Origin: Caballeronia telluris
Lineage (GTDB): Bacteria > Pseudomonadota > Gammaproteobacteria > Burkholderiales > Burkholderiaceae
DNA: 64,000 nt
Reading direction: 5' to 3'
Assembly (NCBI RefSeq): GCF_001544495.1
Contig: NZ_FCNZ02000001.1
Location: 310,001-374,000 of the forward strand
In this document: piece by piece, positions 46,837-55,010 of the stretch
Position numbering within the stretch: position 1 is the stretch's first letter
How the letters are laid out: the number at the start of each line of letters is the position of its first letter
Made by a program: the position numbers and the translations under genes
The notes under the pieces: model-generated
Databases searched by the model: none
The model's input: the letters and a program-made list of their open reading frames with translations, nothing else
Told to the model about the DNA's origin: nothing

Positions 46837-47850
46837 GTGAACTTCATCCGCTCGCTGACGTTGCGCCAGTTGCAGATCTTCGTGATTGCGTGCCGCTGCC
46901 CGAGCTTCGCGCGCGCGGCCGAGGAACTGCATCTCACGCAGCCCGCGGTGTCGATGCAGATCCGGCAGCTCGAAGAGGCGATCGGACTGCCGCTCTTCGA
47001 GCGCGTCGCGCGCCGGCTTTCGCTGACCGAGGCGGGCGAGCGGCTCTCGCATCACGCGAGCCGCATCCTCGGCGAGATCAAGGACGCTGAGGACGCGATG
47101 ATGTCGCTCACGCAGGCCGACAGCGGTTCCATCGCGGTGAGCATCGTGAGTTCCGCGACTTACTTCGCGCCCAAGCTCCTCGCGCTTTACTCGCAGCAGT
47201 ATCCGAAGGTCGACGTGCGGTTTTCGGTCGGCAATCGCGAGACGCTGTTGCGCTGGCTCGCCGATAACGCGACCGACCTCGCGATCATGGGCCGCCCGCC
47301 GCCCGAACTCGGCACGACGGCCGAGCCGCTCGCGTATCACCCGCATGTGATCGTCGCGCCGCTGACGCATCGCTTGCGGCATGCGGAGCGGTTCGATCTG
47401 CAGGAGCTTGCGGGAGATACGTTCCTGTTGCGCGAACCGGGTTCCGGCACGCGCGCGGTCGCCGAGCACATGTTTCGTCAGCATCTGTTCGTGCCCGCGC
47501 GCAGCGTGACGCTCGGCAGCAACGAAACCATTAAGCAAGCCGTGATGGCGGGCATGGGCGTGAGTCTGATCTCGCTGCACACGCTCGCGCTCGAATTGCG
47601 CACCGGCGAGATTGCCGTGCTCGATGTGAATGGCATGCCCATTGAGCGCACTTGGCAGCTGGTGCATTCGCGTTCGAAACAGTTGTCGCCGACGTGTCTC
47701 GCGTTTCGGCGCTTTCTGCTCGAACATGCCGAGCCGTTTCTCGAAGCGGAATATGCCCCGTTCGGGGTGCGGCGCGGGAAGCGGCCGCAGGGGGAGTTGA
47801 TTGGGGGGGCTGCCTCGGCGGCGGGGGTGGGTGGGGTGAACACCGTCTGA
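46837..47850 (+). CDS. cbbR: CbbR, LysR-type regulator of the Calvin operon
   Basis: A 337-residue LysR-type regulator. The helix-turn-helix spans SLTLRQLQIFV to HLTQPAVSMQIRQLEEAIG. The effector domain includes ATYFAPKLLALYSQQYP, LAIMGRPPPEL, TFLLREPGSGTRAVAEHMF and GSNETIKQAVMAGMGVSL, all very close to what I recall of Cupriavidus CbbR. The start is GTG at 46837. It is far from cbbLSXFPTA and divergent from nothing; instead it follows the xox genes in the same direction with a 55-bp gap, so it may be transcribed with them. The last 25 residues are Gly/Ala-rich and non-conserved. Confidence 0.88.
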   Translation: MNFIRSLTLRQLQIFVIACRCPSFARAAEELHLTQPAVSMQIRQLEEAIGLPLFERVARRLSLTEAGERLSHHASRILGEIKDAEDAMMSLTQADSGSIAVSIVSSATYFAPKLLALYSQQYPKVDVRFSVGNRETLLRWLADNATDLAIMGRPPPELGTTAEPLAYHPHVIVAPLTHRLRHAERFDLQELAGDTFLLREPGSGTRAVAEHMFRQHLFVPARSVTLGSNETIKQAVMAGMGVSLISLHTLALELRTGEIAVLDVNGMPIERTWQLVHSRSKQLSPTCLAFRRFLLEHAEPFLEAEYAPFGVRRGKRPQGELIGGAASAAGVGGVNTV

Positions 47851-47867
47851 TGTTTCTGCGCTTCTAT

Positions 47868-48479
47868 GGAACTTGCTTTCTTTGTGGTCTATTAGCTCTG
47901 CCCCTGTCCGGGGCGGGACTTACTTTCTTTGCTGCTGCAAAGAAAGTAAGCAAAGAAAGCAGCTTTTTTAGGCAGCAGTTCTTGAAGCGGCAACGCCCTT
48001 GAAGTACTGAGTGGACATACCGCCTAAGTGTCGCCCTCAAAGGTCCTTAGCGGCTTGGTGCGATTAACCATTGTGTCATCGCGCAGCGAACGAATTGGTA
48101 CAGCCGTCATCCATCCGTCCTCGCTTCGCTCAGACGTCAGGTGTATTGGTTGCGCGGTTGATGTTTGCGGTTGCGGTTGCCGTTGCGGACCCATGGTTTT
48201 CGGTTATGCCTGTCGTCCGCGAAGCGCGGACGGGTGGATGACTGCCTTACCAAGTAGTTTGCTGTGCGATGACACGGTGGTTAATCGCACCAAGCCGGGT
48301 TAGTCCTTAGAGGGCGACCTTTAGGCGGTATGTCCACTCTGTATTGTGCGGGCGTTGCACTCATGAGACTGATGCCAGAAAAGCTGCTTTCTTTGCTTAC
48401 TTTCTTTGCAGCAGCAAAGAAAGTAAGTCCCGCCCCGGACAGGGGCAGAGCTAATAGACCACAAAGAAAGCAAGTTCCA
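47868..48479. repeat. Large (about 610 bp) noncoding inverted repeat
   Basis: The outer arms are almost perfect: the 100 bases from GGAACTTGCTTTCTTTGTGG at 47868 are repeated in reverse up to 48479. The inner arms (around GAGTGGACATACCGCCTAA at about 48010 and its mirror near 48330) match with scattered differences. Each arm also holds its own hairpin, CTTACTTTCTTTGC/GCAAAGAAAGTAAG. The centre has GCGGTT-type short repeats near 48160-48190. There is no transposase. From memory, related CTTTCTTTGC-type intergenic repeats are frequent in Burkholderiaceae. Confidence 0.85.
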
Positions 48480-49406
48480 CGAAAGCGCTATGGGCACCAC
48501 CTGACCCTCACACTCCTGCTGTGCACGAGCGCAGCAGCCCAGTCCGCAAAGCCACTCGCGGTGATGCAATTCGCTCCGGGCCTCTACGTGCATCGCGGCC
48601 ACGACGACGTCGCGACACGCGAGAACAAGGGTGATATCGCGAACATCGGCTTTATCGTCGGCAAGCGCTGCGTCGCGGTGATCGACACCGGCGGTACGGC
48701 CGAAGAAGGCCGCGAACTGCGCGCGGCGATCCGCGCCGTGACGCCGCTTCCCGTGTGCTACGTCATCAACACGCACATGCATCCGGATCACATCTTCGGC
48801 AACGCCGCCTTCCGCGACGACCGCCCGACGTTCGTCGGCAGCGCCACGCTTGGCGAGGCGGAGGCATCGCATGCCGAGAGCTACCAGCGCGTGCTGCGGC
48901 GCGAACTCGGCTCGCTCGCCGATGGCAGCGAAATCGTCTTGCCGACGCTCGTCGTCGAGTCGACGAAGACGCTCGATCTCGGCGATCGCAAGCTCGTGTT
49001 GCGCGCATGGAAAACAGCCCATACGAACAACGACCTGACGGTATACGATGAGAAGACCGGCACGCTCTGGCTCGCGGATCTGCTCTTCGTAAAGTGCATC
49101 CCCGTGATCGACGGCAGCGTGACGGGCTGGCTCGCCGACATCGCGCTGATTCGCCAGATGAATCCGCGGCGGGTGGTGCCCGGGCACGGTCCCATCGACA
49201 CACCGTGGCCCGCCGCGCTCGATGCCGAAGAAGCCTATCTCGCGAACCTGGCGCGCGATGTGCGTGCGGCAATCGGGCGGGGCGAGACGATGCAGCAGGC
49301 CATCGATACGATCGGCGTGAACGAGCACAACAATTGGCTCCTCTTCGACCTCTACCATCGCCGCAACGTGACGGCCGCGTATGCCGAACTCGAGTGGGAA
49401 AAGTAA
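48330..49406 (+). CDS. Quinoprotein-associated zinc metallo-hydrolase (SoxH-related 2), 5' end in repeat
   Basis: The MBL-fold protein has complete metal motifs: THMHPDH, TAHTNNDL, LADLLF and VVPGHGP. It belongs to the group found with quinoprotein dehydrogenases and a SoxYZ-like carrier. Its first 50 or so codons lie in the right arm of the large inverted repeat and give a charged, non-family sequence. A signal-like HHLTLTLLLCTSAAAQ follows with no ATG or GTG near it. Starts at 48330, 48363 or 48372 are all within the repeat, so the native start has probably been replaced by the repeat. Confidence 0.75.
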   Translation: MSTLYCAGVALMRLMPEKLLSLLTFFAAAKKVSPAPDRGRANRPQRKQVPRKRYGHHLTLTLLLCTSAAAQSAKPLAVMQFAPGLYVHRGHDDVATRENKGDIANIGFIVGKRCVAVIDTGGTAEEGRELRAAIRAVTPLPVCYVINTHMHPDHIFGNAAFRDDRPTFVGSATLGEAEASHAESYQRVLRRELGSLADGSEIVLPTLVVESTKTLDLGDRKLVLRAWKTAHTNNDLTVYDEKTGTLWLADLLFVKCIPVIDGSVTGWLADIALIRQMNPRRVVPGHGPIDTPWPAALDAEEAYLANLARDVRAAIGRGETMQQAIDTIGVNEHNNWLLFDLYHRRNVTAAYAELEWEK

Positions 49407-49466
49407 GACCGCGGTAGTGCCGCGCGACGCATTCCGTCGCGCAAGCAGAATGAACGGAGGGACATC

Positions 49467-50321
49467 ATGGTCATCTCAAGGCGCAACTCGCTGATCGCCT
49501 TATTCGCGACGCTCGCACTGAACGGCGCCTACGCCGCGCAGCCCGACGACGATCCGGGCAAGGAAGCGCACTGGCTCGACTTCAAGGAAGGCATGTTCAA
49601 GGGCCGCCCGGTCGATGCGCATGGCGACGCGGTCATCAAGCTCGAAGCGCCCGCGCGCGCCGCCGATGCCGCCGTCGTCCCGATCTCGATCACCGCGCAG
49701 TTTCCGCAGACGCCCGCGCATTTCATCAGGAAGATCTATCTCTTCATCGACGAGAATCCCGAGCCGTATGCGGGCTTCTTCGAATTCACGCCGGAATCCG
49801 GGCTCGCGAACATCGAGACGCGCGTGCGGGTGGAGGACTACACGTTCATGCGGGCCATCGCGGAGACCAATGACGGGCATCTGTATAGCGCGGTGCGCTT
49901 CATAAAGGCATCGGGCGGATGCTCGGCGCCCGCAGGCAAGGACGACGCCGCCGCCGAGGCAAGCGCGGGCCAGGTCCGGATCACGGCTGAAGGCAAGACG
50001 GTCGTTGGACAACCGCAACTCGCGCAGGTGATGGTGCGCCATCCGAACCGCACCGGCATGGCGATGAACCAGGTCACGCGCAATTATTCGAGCGCGTATT
50101 TCATCCGCAAGGTCGCGGTGACTTACGACGGCAAGCCGGTCATGACGGCCAACGTCAATTTCTCGATCAGCGAGAACCCGAATTTCCGCTTCTACTTCGT
50201 GCCGCAAGGCAGCGGCGAACTAAAGGCGCAGGCCGAGGACACGAAGAACAAGCAGTTCCAGGGCGCCGTCGCGGTGAACGCGCAAGGCGGCGTGCAACGC
50301 ACTTCATCGAACGGGCTCTGA
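49467..50321 (+). CDS. Quinoprotein-associated SoxYZ-like carrier
   Basis: A 284-residue secreted fusion of SoxY-like and SoxZ-like domains. A Sec signal ends near LNGAYAA. The SoxY part contains ITAQFPQTPAHFIRKIYLFIDENPEP; the C-terminal Z part contains MVRHPNRTGMAMN and FYFVPQGSGELKAQAEDT. Sulfur-oxidiser SoxY uses a C-terminal GGCG carrier cysteine; here a SGGCSAP site sits at about residue 152, in the middle, where the SoxY domain should end. It probably works with the flanking metallo-hydrolases. GGAGG precedes the ATG. Confidence 0.85.
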   Translation: MVISRRNSLIALFATLALNGAYAAQPDDDPGKEAHWLDFKEGMFKGRPVDAHGDAVIKLEAPARAADAAVVPISITAQFPQTPAHFIRKIYLFIDENPEPYAGFFEFTPESGLANIETRVRVEDYTFMRAIAETNDGHLYSAVRFIKASGGCSAPAGKDDAAAEASAGQVRITAEGKTVVGQPQLAQVMVRHPNRTGMAMNQVTRNYSSAYFIRKVAVTYDGKPVMTANVNFSISENPNFRFYFVPQGSGELKAQAEDTKNKQFQGAVAVNAQGGVQRTSSNGL

Positions 50322-51253
50322 TGCGCGCCTTGCAGCGGCTCCTTCTCTTGACGATGTTGCTCGCCTGCGCGGCGCTGGCGCGCGCGGCGGCGGGCGACGT
50401 GCCCGTGCCGCAGCAGATCGCGCCGGGCGTGTACGCGATGTTGGGCGACGCCGATGCGGTCGCGCCGGCCAACCGCGGCATCGTCGCGAACAACGGATTC
50501 ATCGTCGGCAAGAGCGGCGTGACGGTGGTCGATACCGGTTCGTCGTACCGCTACGGGCGCGCGATGATCGAAGCGATCCGCGCGGTCACGCCGCTGCCCG
50601 TCGAACTCGTCGTCATCACGCATCAGGCGCCGGAGTTCGTGTTCGGGGCGTCGGCGTTCCGGGACCGTGGCGTGCCGATCCTCGCGCATCGCCGCGCGGC
50701 GGAACTGATCCGCGAGCGCTGCGCGATCTGTTTGAAGAACCTGCAACGCACGCTCGGCGACGAGGAGATGAGCGGCTCGCGCGTGACCGTGCCCGATCGC
50801 ACGGTGGATGCGAGCACGCGCATCGAAAGCGGCGGACGCGAACTGCAGTTGCTGCACTTCGGTCCGGCAAGCACGCCCGGCGACCTCGCCGTGCTCGATA
50901 CCGCGACCGGCGCCGTATTCGCGGGCGGCCTCGTGAACGTCGGACGGATTCCCGAGCTTCGCAACGAACAGATTCCCGGCTGGCTCGCGGCGCTCGACCA
51001 ACTGCGCGCGATGGAGCCGCGTGTCGTGGTGCCGGGCTTCGGACCGCTCGTGAAAGACGGCGACGGATTCAGGCAGACCGCGACGTATCTTCGCGAACTC
51101 GACACTGCCGTGCGCCGCGCCTACGCCAACGGCACCGGCCTCACCGACGCGATGCATACCGTGCAACTGAAGGATTTTCGCCACTACCAGCTGTATGCAA
51201 TCGCGCAGCCGCAGAACGTGCAGCGGCTTTATCTGCAACTCGAAAAGCAGTGA
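50321..51253 (+). CDS. Quinoprotein-associated metallo-hydrolase-like protein 1, metal ligands lost
   Basis: A 310-residue secreted MBL-fold protein (signal LLLLTMLLACAALARA). It aligns in outline with the zinc enzyme two genes upstream, but each metal position is changed: THMHPDH is THQAPEF, AHTNNDL is ASTPGDL, LADLLF is GGLVNV, and PGHGP is PGFGP. It therefore looks like a non-catalytic relative. The ATG overlaps the SoxYZ-like stop (TGATG), so the two are translated together; a structural or binding role is plausible. Confidence 0.85.
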   Translation: MRALQRLLLLTMLLACAALARAAAGDVPVPQQIAPGVYAMLGDADAVAPANRGIVANNGFIVGKSGVTVVDTGSSYRYGRAMIEAIRAVTPLPVELVVITHQAPEFVFGASAFRDRGVPILAHRRAAELIRERCAICLKNLQRTLGDEEMSGSRVTVPDRTVDASTRIESGGRELQLLHFGPASTPGDLAVLDTATGAVFAGGLVNVGRIPELRNEQIPGWLAALDQLRAMEPRVVVPGFGPLVKDGDGFRQTATYLRELDTAVRRAYANGTGLTDAMHTVQLKDFRHYQLYAIAQPQNVQRLYLQLEKQ

Positions 51254-51298
51254 CCCGGCATTCAAACGTCCAACTCAGATCCACACAGGAGACACCCT

Positions 51299-51607
51299 AT
51301 GGCTACACTTTTGGCGCTCTACAAGACCCCGGCGAACCCGGCCGCCTTCGATGCGCACTACACGTCCACGCATGCGCCGCTCGCGAAGACGCTGCCGGGA
51401 CTCAAAAGTTACAGAATGAGCAAGGGGCCCGTGAACGTCGCGGCGGGTGAGTCGCCGTATTACCTCGTCGCGATCCTCGAATTCGAATCGCTCGCGGCGA
51501 TCCAGACGGCACTCGGCACGCCCGAAGGAAAGGCGACCGCCGGCGATCTCGCGAACTTCGCGCAGGCCGGCGTCGAGTTGTTGATGTTCGACACGCAAGA
51601 AGCCTGA
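51299..51607 (+). CDS. EthD-family small protein
   Basis: A 102-residue dimeric alpha+beta barrel protein of the EthD family, shown by LLALYKTPANPAAFDAHYTSTHAPLAKTLPG in two pieces and LVAILEFESLAAIQTAL with a C-terminal ELLMFD. Such proteins assist oxidation or degradation enzymes, but the substrate is unknown. ACAGGAGAC precedes the ATG. It follows the metallo-hydrolase-like gene by 45 bp and may end that operon. Confidence 0.85.
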   Translation: MATLLALYKTPANPAAFDAHYTSTHAPLAKTLPGLKSYRMSKGPVNVAAGESPYYLVAILEFESLAAIQTALGTPEGKATAGDLANFAQAGVELLMFDTQEA

Positions 51608-51638
51608 ACGCGGATTCGGTGTCACGACGCGGCGGCGC

Positions 51639-52385
51639 TTAGCGTTCGTCGCGTGCCTGTTCTTGCTGCTCTTCTTGCTCGGCGGCGTCGGGCATGTCGA
51701 GATCCGGGCGGCGATGATTGATCGCGATGAACACGCCCATCAGCGTGAGAAACGCGAGCACGAGGAGCGTCGCGTTAGCGAGGACGTGCGGATAGCCAAG
51801 CTCGCCGACATCGATGAACGGATACGGATAGAAATCCGACACGCTGCCGCGCAAGAGCGTCACGCACAGATAAGCGAGCGGATAGACGAGCCAGAGCAGG
51901 CATTGCCGCACAGTCAGGTGAAAGCGCGGCACGAAGAACACCCAGAAGAGCGCAGCGAGCACCGGCACGAACGTGTGCAGACACTCGTTGACGAGCGCGC
52001 GATAGCCTGACGGCGTCCACAGATAGCGCAGCAGCACGTTGTACGCGATGCCGACGAACACCATGTAGACGACGATGGCCGTCACGACAGTCGGCTGCCG
52101 GAAGAAGCGCGCGACGGGCGAACGCGCGCGCGTCGCGACGAAGGTAAAGCAGATCGCGCTCAGGAACACGGTGAGGTTCGTGAGGTAGCTGCTCATGCGC
52201 TCGATGCCGTCGAAGACGGTGTAGCCGCGCGATACCCAGCGGTCGATCGTGATGTCGGTCTGCGCGGCGAGCGCGAGCCACGCGATGAGCGCGATGGCCG
52301 CCGCCATCGAAAGCGATGCGACGCTCGGCGTGTGCAGCGGGAGTTCCGGTTCCTGGCCGCCGGCTGGGGGATTCGAAGTAGCCAT
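51639..52385 (-). CDS. Pr6Pr-family membrane protein
   Basis: A 248-residue membrane protein with six predicted helices (for example SMAAAIALIAWLALAAQ, YLTNLTVFLSAICFTFV, VTAIVVYMVFVGIAYNVLL). The motif DFYPYPFIDVGELGYPHVL is typical of the Pr6Pr family, of unknown function. The tail is acidic and Gln-rich. I chose the ATG at 52385 because upstream residues are not membrane-protein-like. It ends convergent with the EthD gene. Confidence 0.8.
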   Translation of the reverse strand: MATSNPPAGGQEPELPLHTPSVASLSMAAAIALIAWLALAAQTDITIDRWVSRGYTVFDGIERMSSYLTNLTVFLSAICFTFVATRARSPVARFFRQPTVVTAIVVYMVFVGIAYNVLLRYLWTPSGYRALVNECLHTFVPVLAALFWVFFVPRFHLTVRQCLLWLVYPLAYLCVTLLRGSVSDFYPYPFIDVGELGYPHVLANATLLVLAFLTLMGVFIAINHRRPDLDMPDAAEQEEQQEQARDER

Positions 52386-52447
52386 GCCGCTGATTCTATC
52401 GGCGACGCCCGGTCCGTGCAGAGCGTGCGGCGATGGCAAGCAAACGC

Positions 52448-53530
52448 CTAGCGCACGCCCAGCCTGTAACTCGTCGTCTGCCGGTAGCACTCGCCGGGCC
52501 GCAGCACGACCTTGGCCGCCTCACGGTCCATATTGACCTGATTCGGGAACGCGCCCGTTTCGAGGCAAAGACCCGCATGCTTGCGATACACCCGGCCCCC
52601 GCGCCCCACGACGCCAGCGAGGAAATTCCCCGTATAAAACTGCATGCCCGGCATGTCCGTGGCAACGGTCAGTTCGCGCCCGCTCGCGGGATCGTAGAGA
52701 ACGGCAGCGGTGCGCAACCGATCGTCTTTCGCACGCAGCACATAGCAATGATCGAATCCCCCGGCGCGCGCGAGCTGCACATCGGGCCAGTCGAGCCGCG
52801 CACCGATCGGCGCGCCCGCGCGAAAGTCGAAGGCGTTGCCCGCGACGTCGGCGCGTGCCACCGGAATCATCGTGTCGTCCACTTCGAAGAACGCATCCGC
52901 TTCGATCGCGATGACGTGGCCGCGCACGTCGGGCGCATCTCCCGACAGATTGAAGTAAGCATGATTCGTCAGGTTGACGGGCGTCGGCGCATCCGAATGC
53001 GCCTCGTAGTCGATCGTGAGCGTGCCGTCGTCGTCGAGCGAAAAGCGCACTGCGACCTTCAGCGCGCCGGGAAAGCCCGCGTCGCCCTCGGGCGATTCAT
53101 GCGTCATGACGAGCGCGCCATCCACTTCGCGCGCGCTCCACATTGCACGATGAAAACCGGTCGCGCCGCCATGCAGATGATTCGGCCCGTCATTGCGATC
53201 GAGCGAATACGTCACGCCGTCGAGCGCGAAGCGCGCGCCCGCGATGCGGTTCGCCCAGCGCCCGATCGTGCCGCCCATGAACGCGCTCGCGGCGAGATAG
53301 TCCGCGGGTGTGTCGTGGCCGAGCAGCACGTCGGCGATGCGGCCCGAGCGATCCGGCGCGTGCCACGACACCAGCGTCGCGCCCAGGTCGCTGATCGCCA
53401 CGCGCATGTCGTGCGCGTTGCGCAGCGTGAAGAGCCGTGCCGCGTCGCCGCCGGGCACGAGCCCCCAGCGCTCGACGCCGATGCGTGCGTGAGTGGTGCG
53501 GCCGGTGCTGCCGGTGTCGGCGAGATTCAT
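52448..53530 (-). CDS. galM: Aldose 1-epimerase (mutarotase)
   Basis: A 360-residue enzyme interconverting alpha and beta sugar anomers. Motifs are GGTIGRWANRIAGARF, the catalytic His region GPNHLHGGATGFHRAMW, PVNLTNHAYFNLSG with its His, and the catalytic Glu in CLETGAFPNQVN. It lies 23 bp behind xylR in the same direction and next to xylose genes, so D-xylose is the probable substrate. The start has a weak ribosome site. Confidence 0.93.
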   Translation of the reverse strand: MNLADTGSTGRTTHARIGVERWGLVPGGDAARLFTLRNAHDMRVAISDLGATLVSWHAPDRSGRIADVLLGHDTPADYLAASAFMGGTIGRWANRIAGARFALDGVTYSLDRNDGPNHLHGGATGFHRAMWSAREVDGALVMTHESPEGDAGFPGALKVAVRFSLDDDGTLTIDYEAHSDAPTPVNLTNHAYFNLSGDAPDVRGHVIAIEADAFFEVDDTMIPVARADVAGNAFDFRAGAPIGARLDWPDVQLARAGGFDHCYVLRAKDDRLRTAAVLYDPASGRELTVATDMPGMQFYTGNFLAGVVGRGGRVYRKHAGLCLETGAFPNQVNMDREAAKVVLRPGECYRQTTSYRLGVR

Positions 53531-53553
53531 GAGGACGAGTGGGATGCGTGGCG

Positions 53554-54762
53554 TCAGCCGGGTTGCGGCGCCTGCGATTTTTGCAGACGCTCCTGAAACT
53601 CGCGCGGCGTGCAGTCGAGTTCGCGACGAAAAACAGCGTACATGTACTGCACCGATGTGAAGCCGCAGCGAATCGCCACTTCGGCGCTCGACATGTCGTG
53701 ACGTGCGAGCAATTGCTTCGCGACATCGAGCTTGTGATTGAGGATTTCCTGATGCACGGTGTAGCCGAGTTCGCGCCTGAAGTGATCTTCGAGCGACGAG
53801 CGCGACACGCCCACGTAATCGGCGACCTGTTCGGTCTTGATGCCCTGACATCCATATTGCCTGACGTAATGCCGCGCGCGCATCACATGCGGGCTCGACA
53901 CGGGCTGATGGCGCGTCGATTCGAGCACGTTGATCCCGACCGGCGGCACGAGAATGCGGCGTCCGGCGAAGCGCGCGCCGCCCAGCATCTGGTGCAGCAA
54001 GTGCGCGGCGGTGCGGCCCATTTCCTCGGTGCCCTGGATCACGGATGAAAGCGGTATGCGCGTGAGCGAGCGCGTAAGCGGGTCGTTGTCGATGCCGATG
54101 ATCGCAACTTCCTCGGGCACCGCGATGCCCGAAATCAGACATGCCTGCAACAGATGCCGCGCACGCGCATCGGTCACGGCGATCACGCCGACGGGCTTCG
54201 GCAGGCTTTGCAGCCACGACGTAAGTTGCGCGCTCGCCTGGTTCCAGACGGGCGCGCTCGTCGGCAGGCCGCGATGGATGTCGGCTTCGAGTCCGTCGGC
54301 GTCGAGCAGCGCGCGGAATGCGAGTTCGCGCTCCTGCGCCCAGCGGTTCTCGAGCGACTCCGGCAAGCTGTAGAGTGCGAAGCGCTGCAAGCCCGCGCCA
54401 ATCAAATGCGTGTACGCGAGCGATACGAGCTTCGCGTTGTCGGTGGCGATGTACGGCAGATTCGCGGGATAGCACGCTGCATCCTCATACGACGAACCCA
54501 CCGCGACCACCGGCAGCGGACAATCGGCGAGCGCATCGCAGACGGCGGGATCGTCGAAGTCTGCGATGATGCCGTCGCCTTCGAAGCGCTCGATGCCGGT
54601 CAGGCGCGCGCGGAAGTCTTCCTCCAGAAAGAGGTCCCATGCGACGCGCGTCGACAGCAGATAGTTGCCAATGCCGGTGATGATCTCGCGGTCGTACACC
54701 TTGTTCGCATTGAAGAGCAGCGCGATGCGGTGCGTGCGTGGAGCGGCCTGATGTCTTGTCAT
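53554..54762 (-). CDS. xylR: XylR, xylose-responsive AraC-type regulator
   Basis: A 402-residue regulator with an N-terminal LacI/periplasmic-binding-like ligand domain ([35 protein letters not shown]) and a C-terminal AraC helix-turn-helix pair ([43 protein letters not shown]). This architecture is that of XylR, which activates xylA and xylFGH when xylose binds. It is divergent from xylA across a 248-bp control region. Confidence 0.95.
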   Translation of the reverse strand: MTRHQAAPRTHRIALLFNANKVYDREIITGIGNYLLSTRVAWDLFLEEDFRARLTGIERFEGDGIIADFDDPAVCDALADCPLPVVAVGSSYEDAACYPANLPYIATDNAKLVSLAYTHLIGAGLQRFALYSLPESLENRWAQERELAFRALLDADGLEADIHRGLPTSAPVWNQASAQLTSWLQSLPKPVGVIAVTDARARHLLQACLISGIAVPEEVAIIGIDNDPLTRSLTRIPLSSVIQGTEEMGRTAAHLLHQMLGGARFAGRRILVPPVGINVLESTRHQPVSSPHVMRARHYVRQYGCQGIKTEQVADYVGVSRSSLEDHFRRELGYTVHQEILNHKLDVAKQLLARHDMSSAEVAIRCGFTSVQYMYAVFRRELDCTPREFQERLQKSQAPQPG

Positions 54763-54775
54763 CGACTGTGCTTGA

Positions 54776-54793
54776 ACGAAGCGGTCGCTTCGT
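54776..54793. promoter_or_regulatory. Inverted repeat in the xylR-xylA control region
   Basis: ACGAAGCG-GT-CGCTTCGT is a perfect 8-bp inverted repeat 13 bp before the xylR start. It could be an operator for xylR autoregulation. It also lies 218 bp from xylA, rather far for direct activation. Confidence 0.4.
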
Positions 54794-55010
54794 CGTCTCC
54801 TTATGCGGCTTGCGCCTTGTTTTAAGCGTTCAGCTTATTCTAGGCCGCAGTGCGAGCGGCCCGCCAGCGCATTATCGCCGACAACAAGAATCGACATCGG
54901 CGCTGGCGGATTTCGCAATTGCCGCGATCCCCGGCATGCTGGCAGCATGGCGTCACTTCATCGCCGTTGCGCTTCGTGCGGTGCGGCATACAACATTCAT
55001 GGAGACGCGC

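Noticed and set aside
48028-48303. A 91-codon open frame inside the inverted repeat
   Set aside because: It lies wholly in the repeat, has no ribosome site and no protein-like pattern.
54738-55010. A longer in-frame start for xylA
   Set aside because: It would run through the xylR-xylA control region and the residues are unlike the family; ATG 55011 has a good ribosome site.
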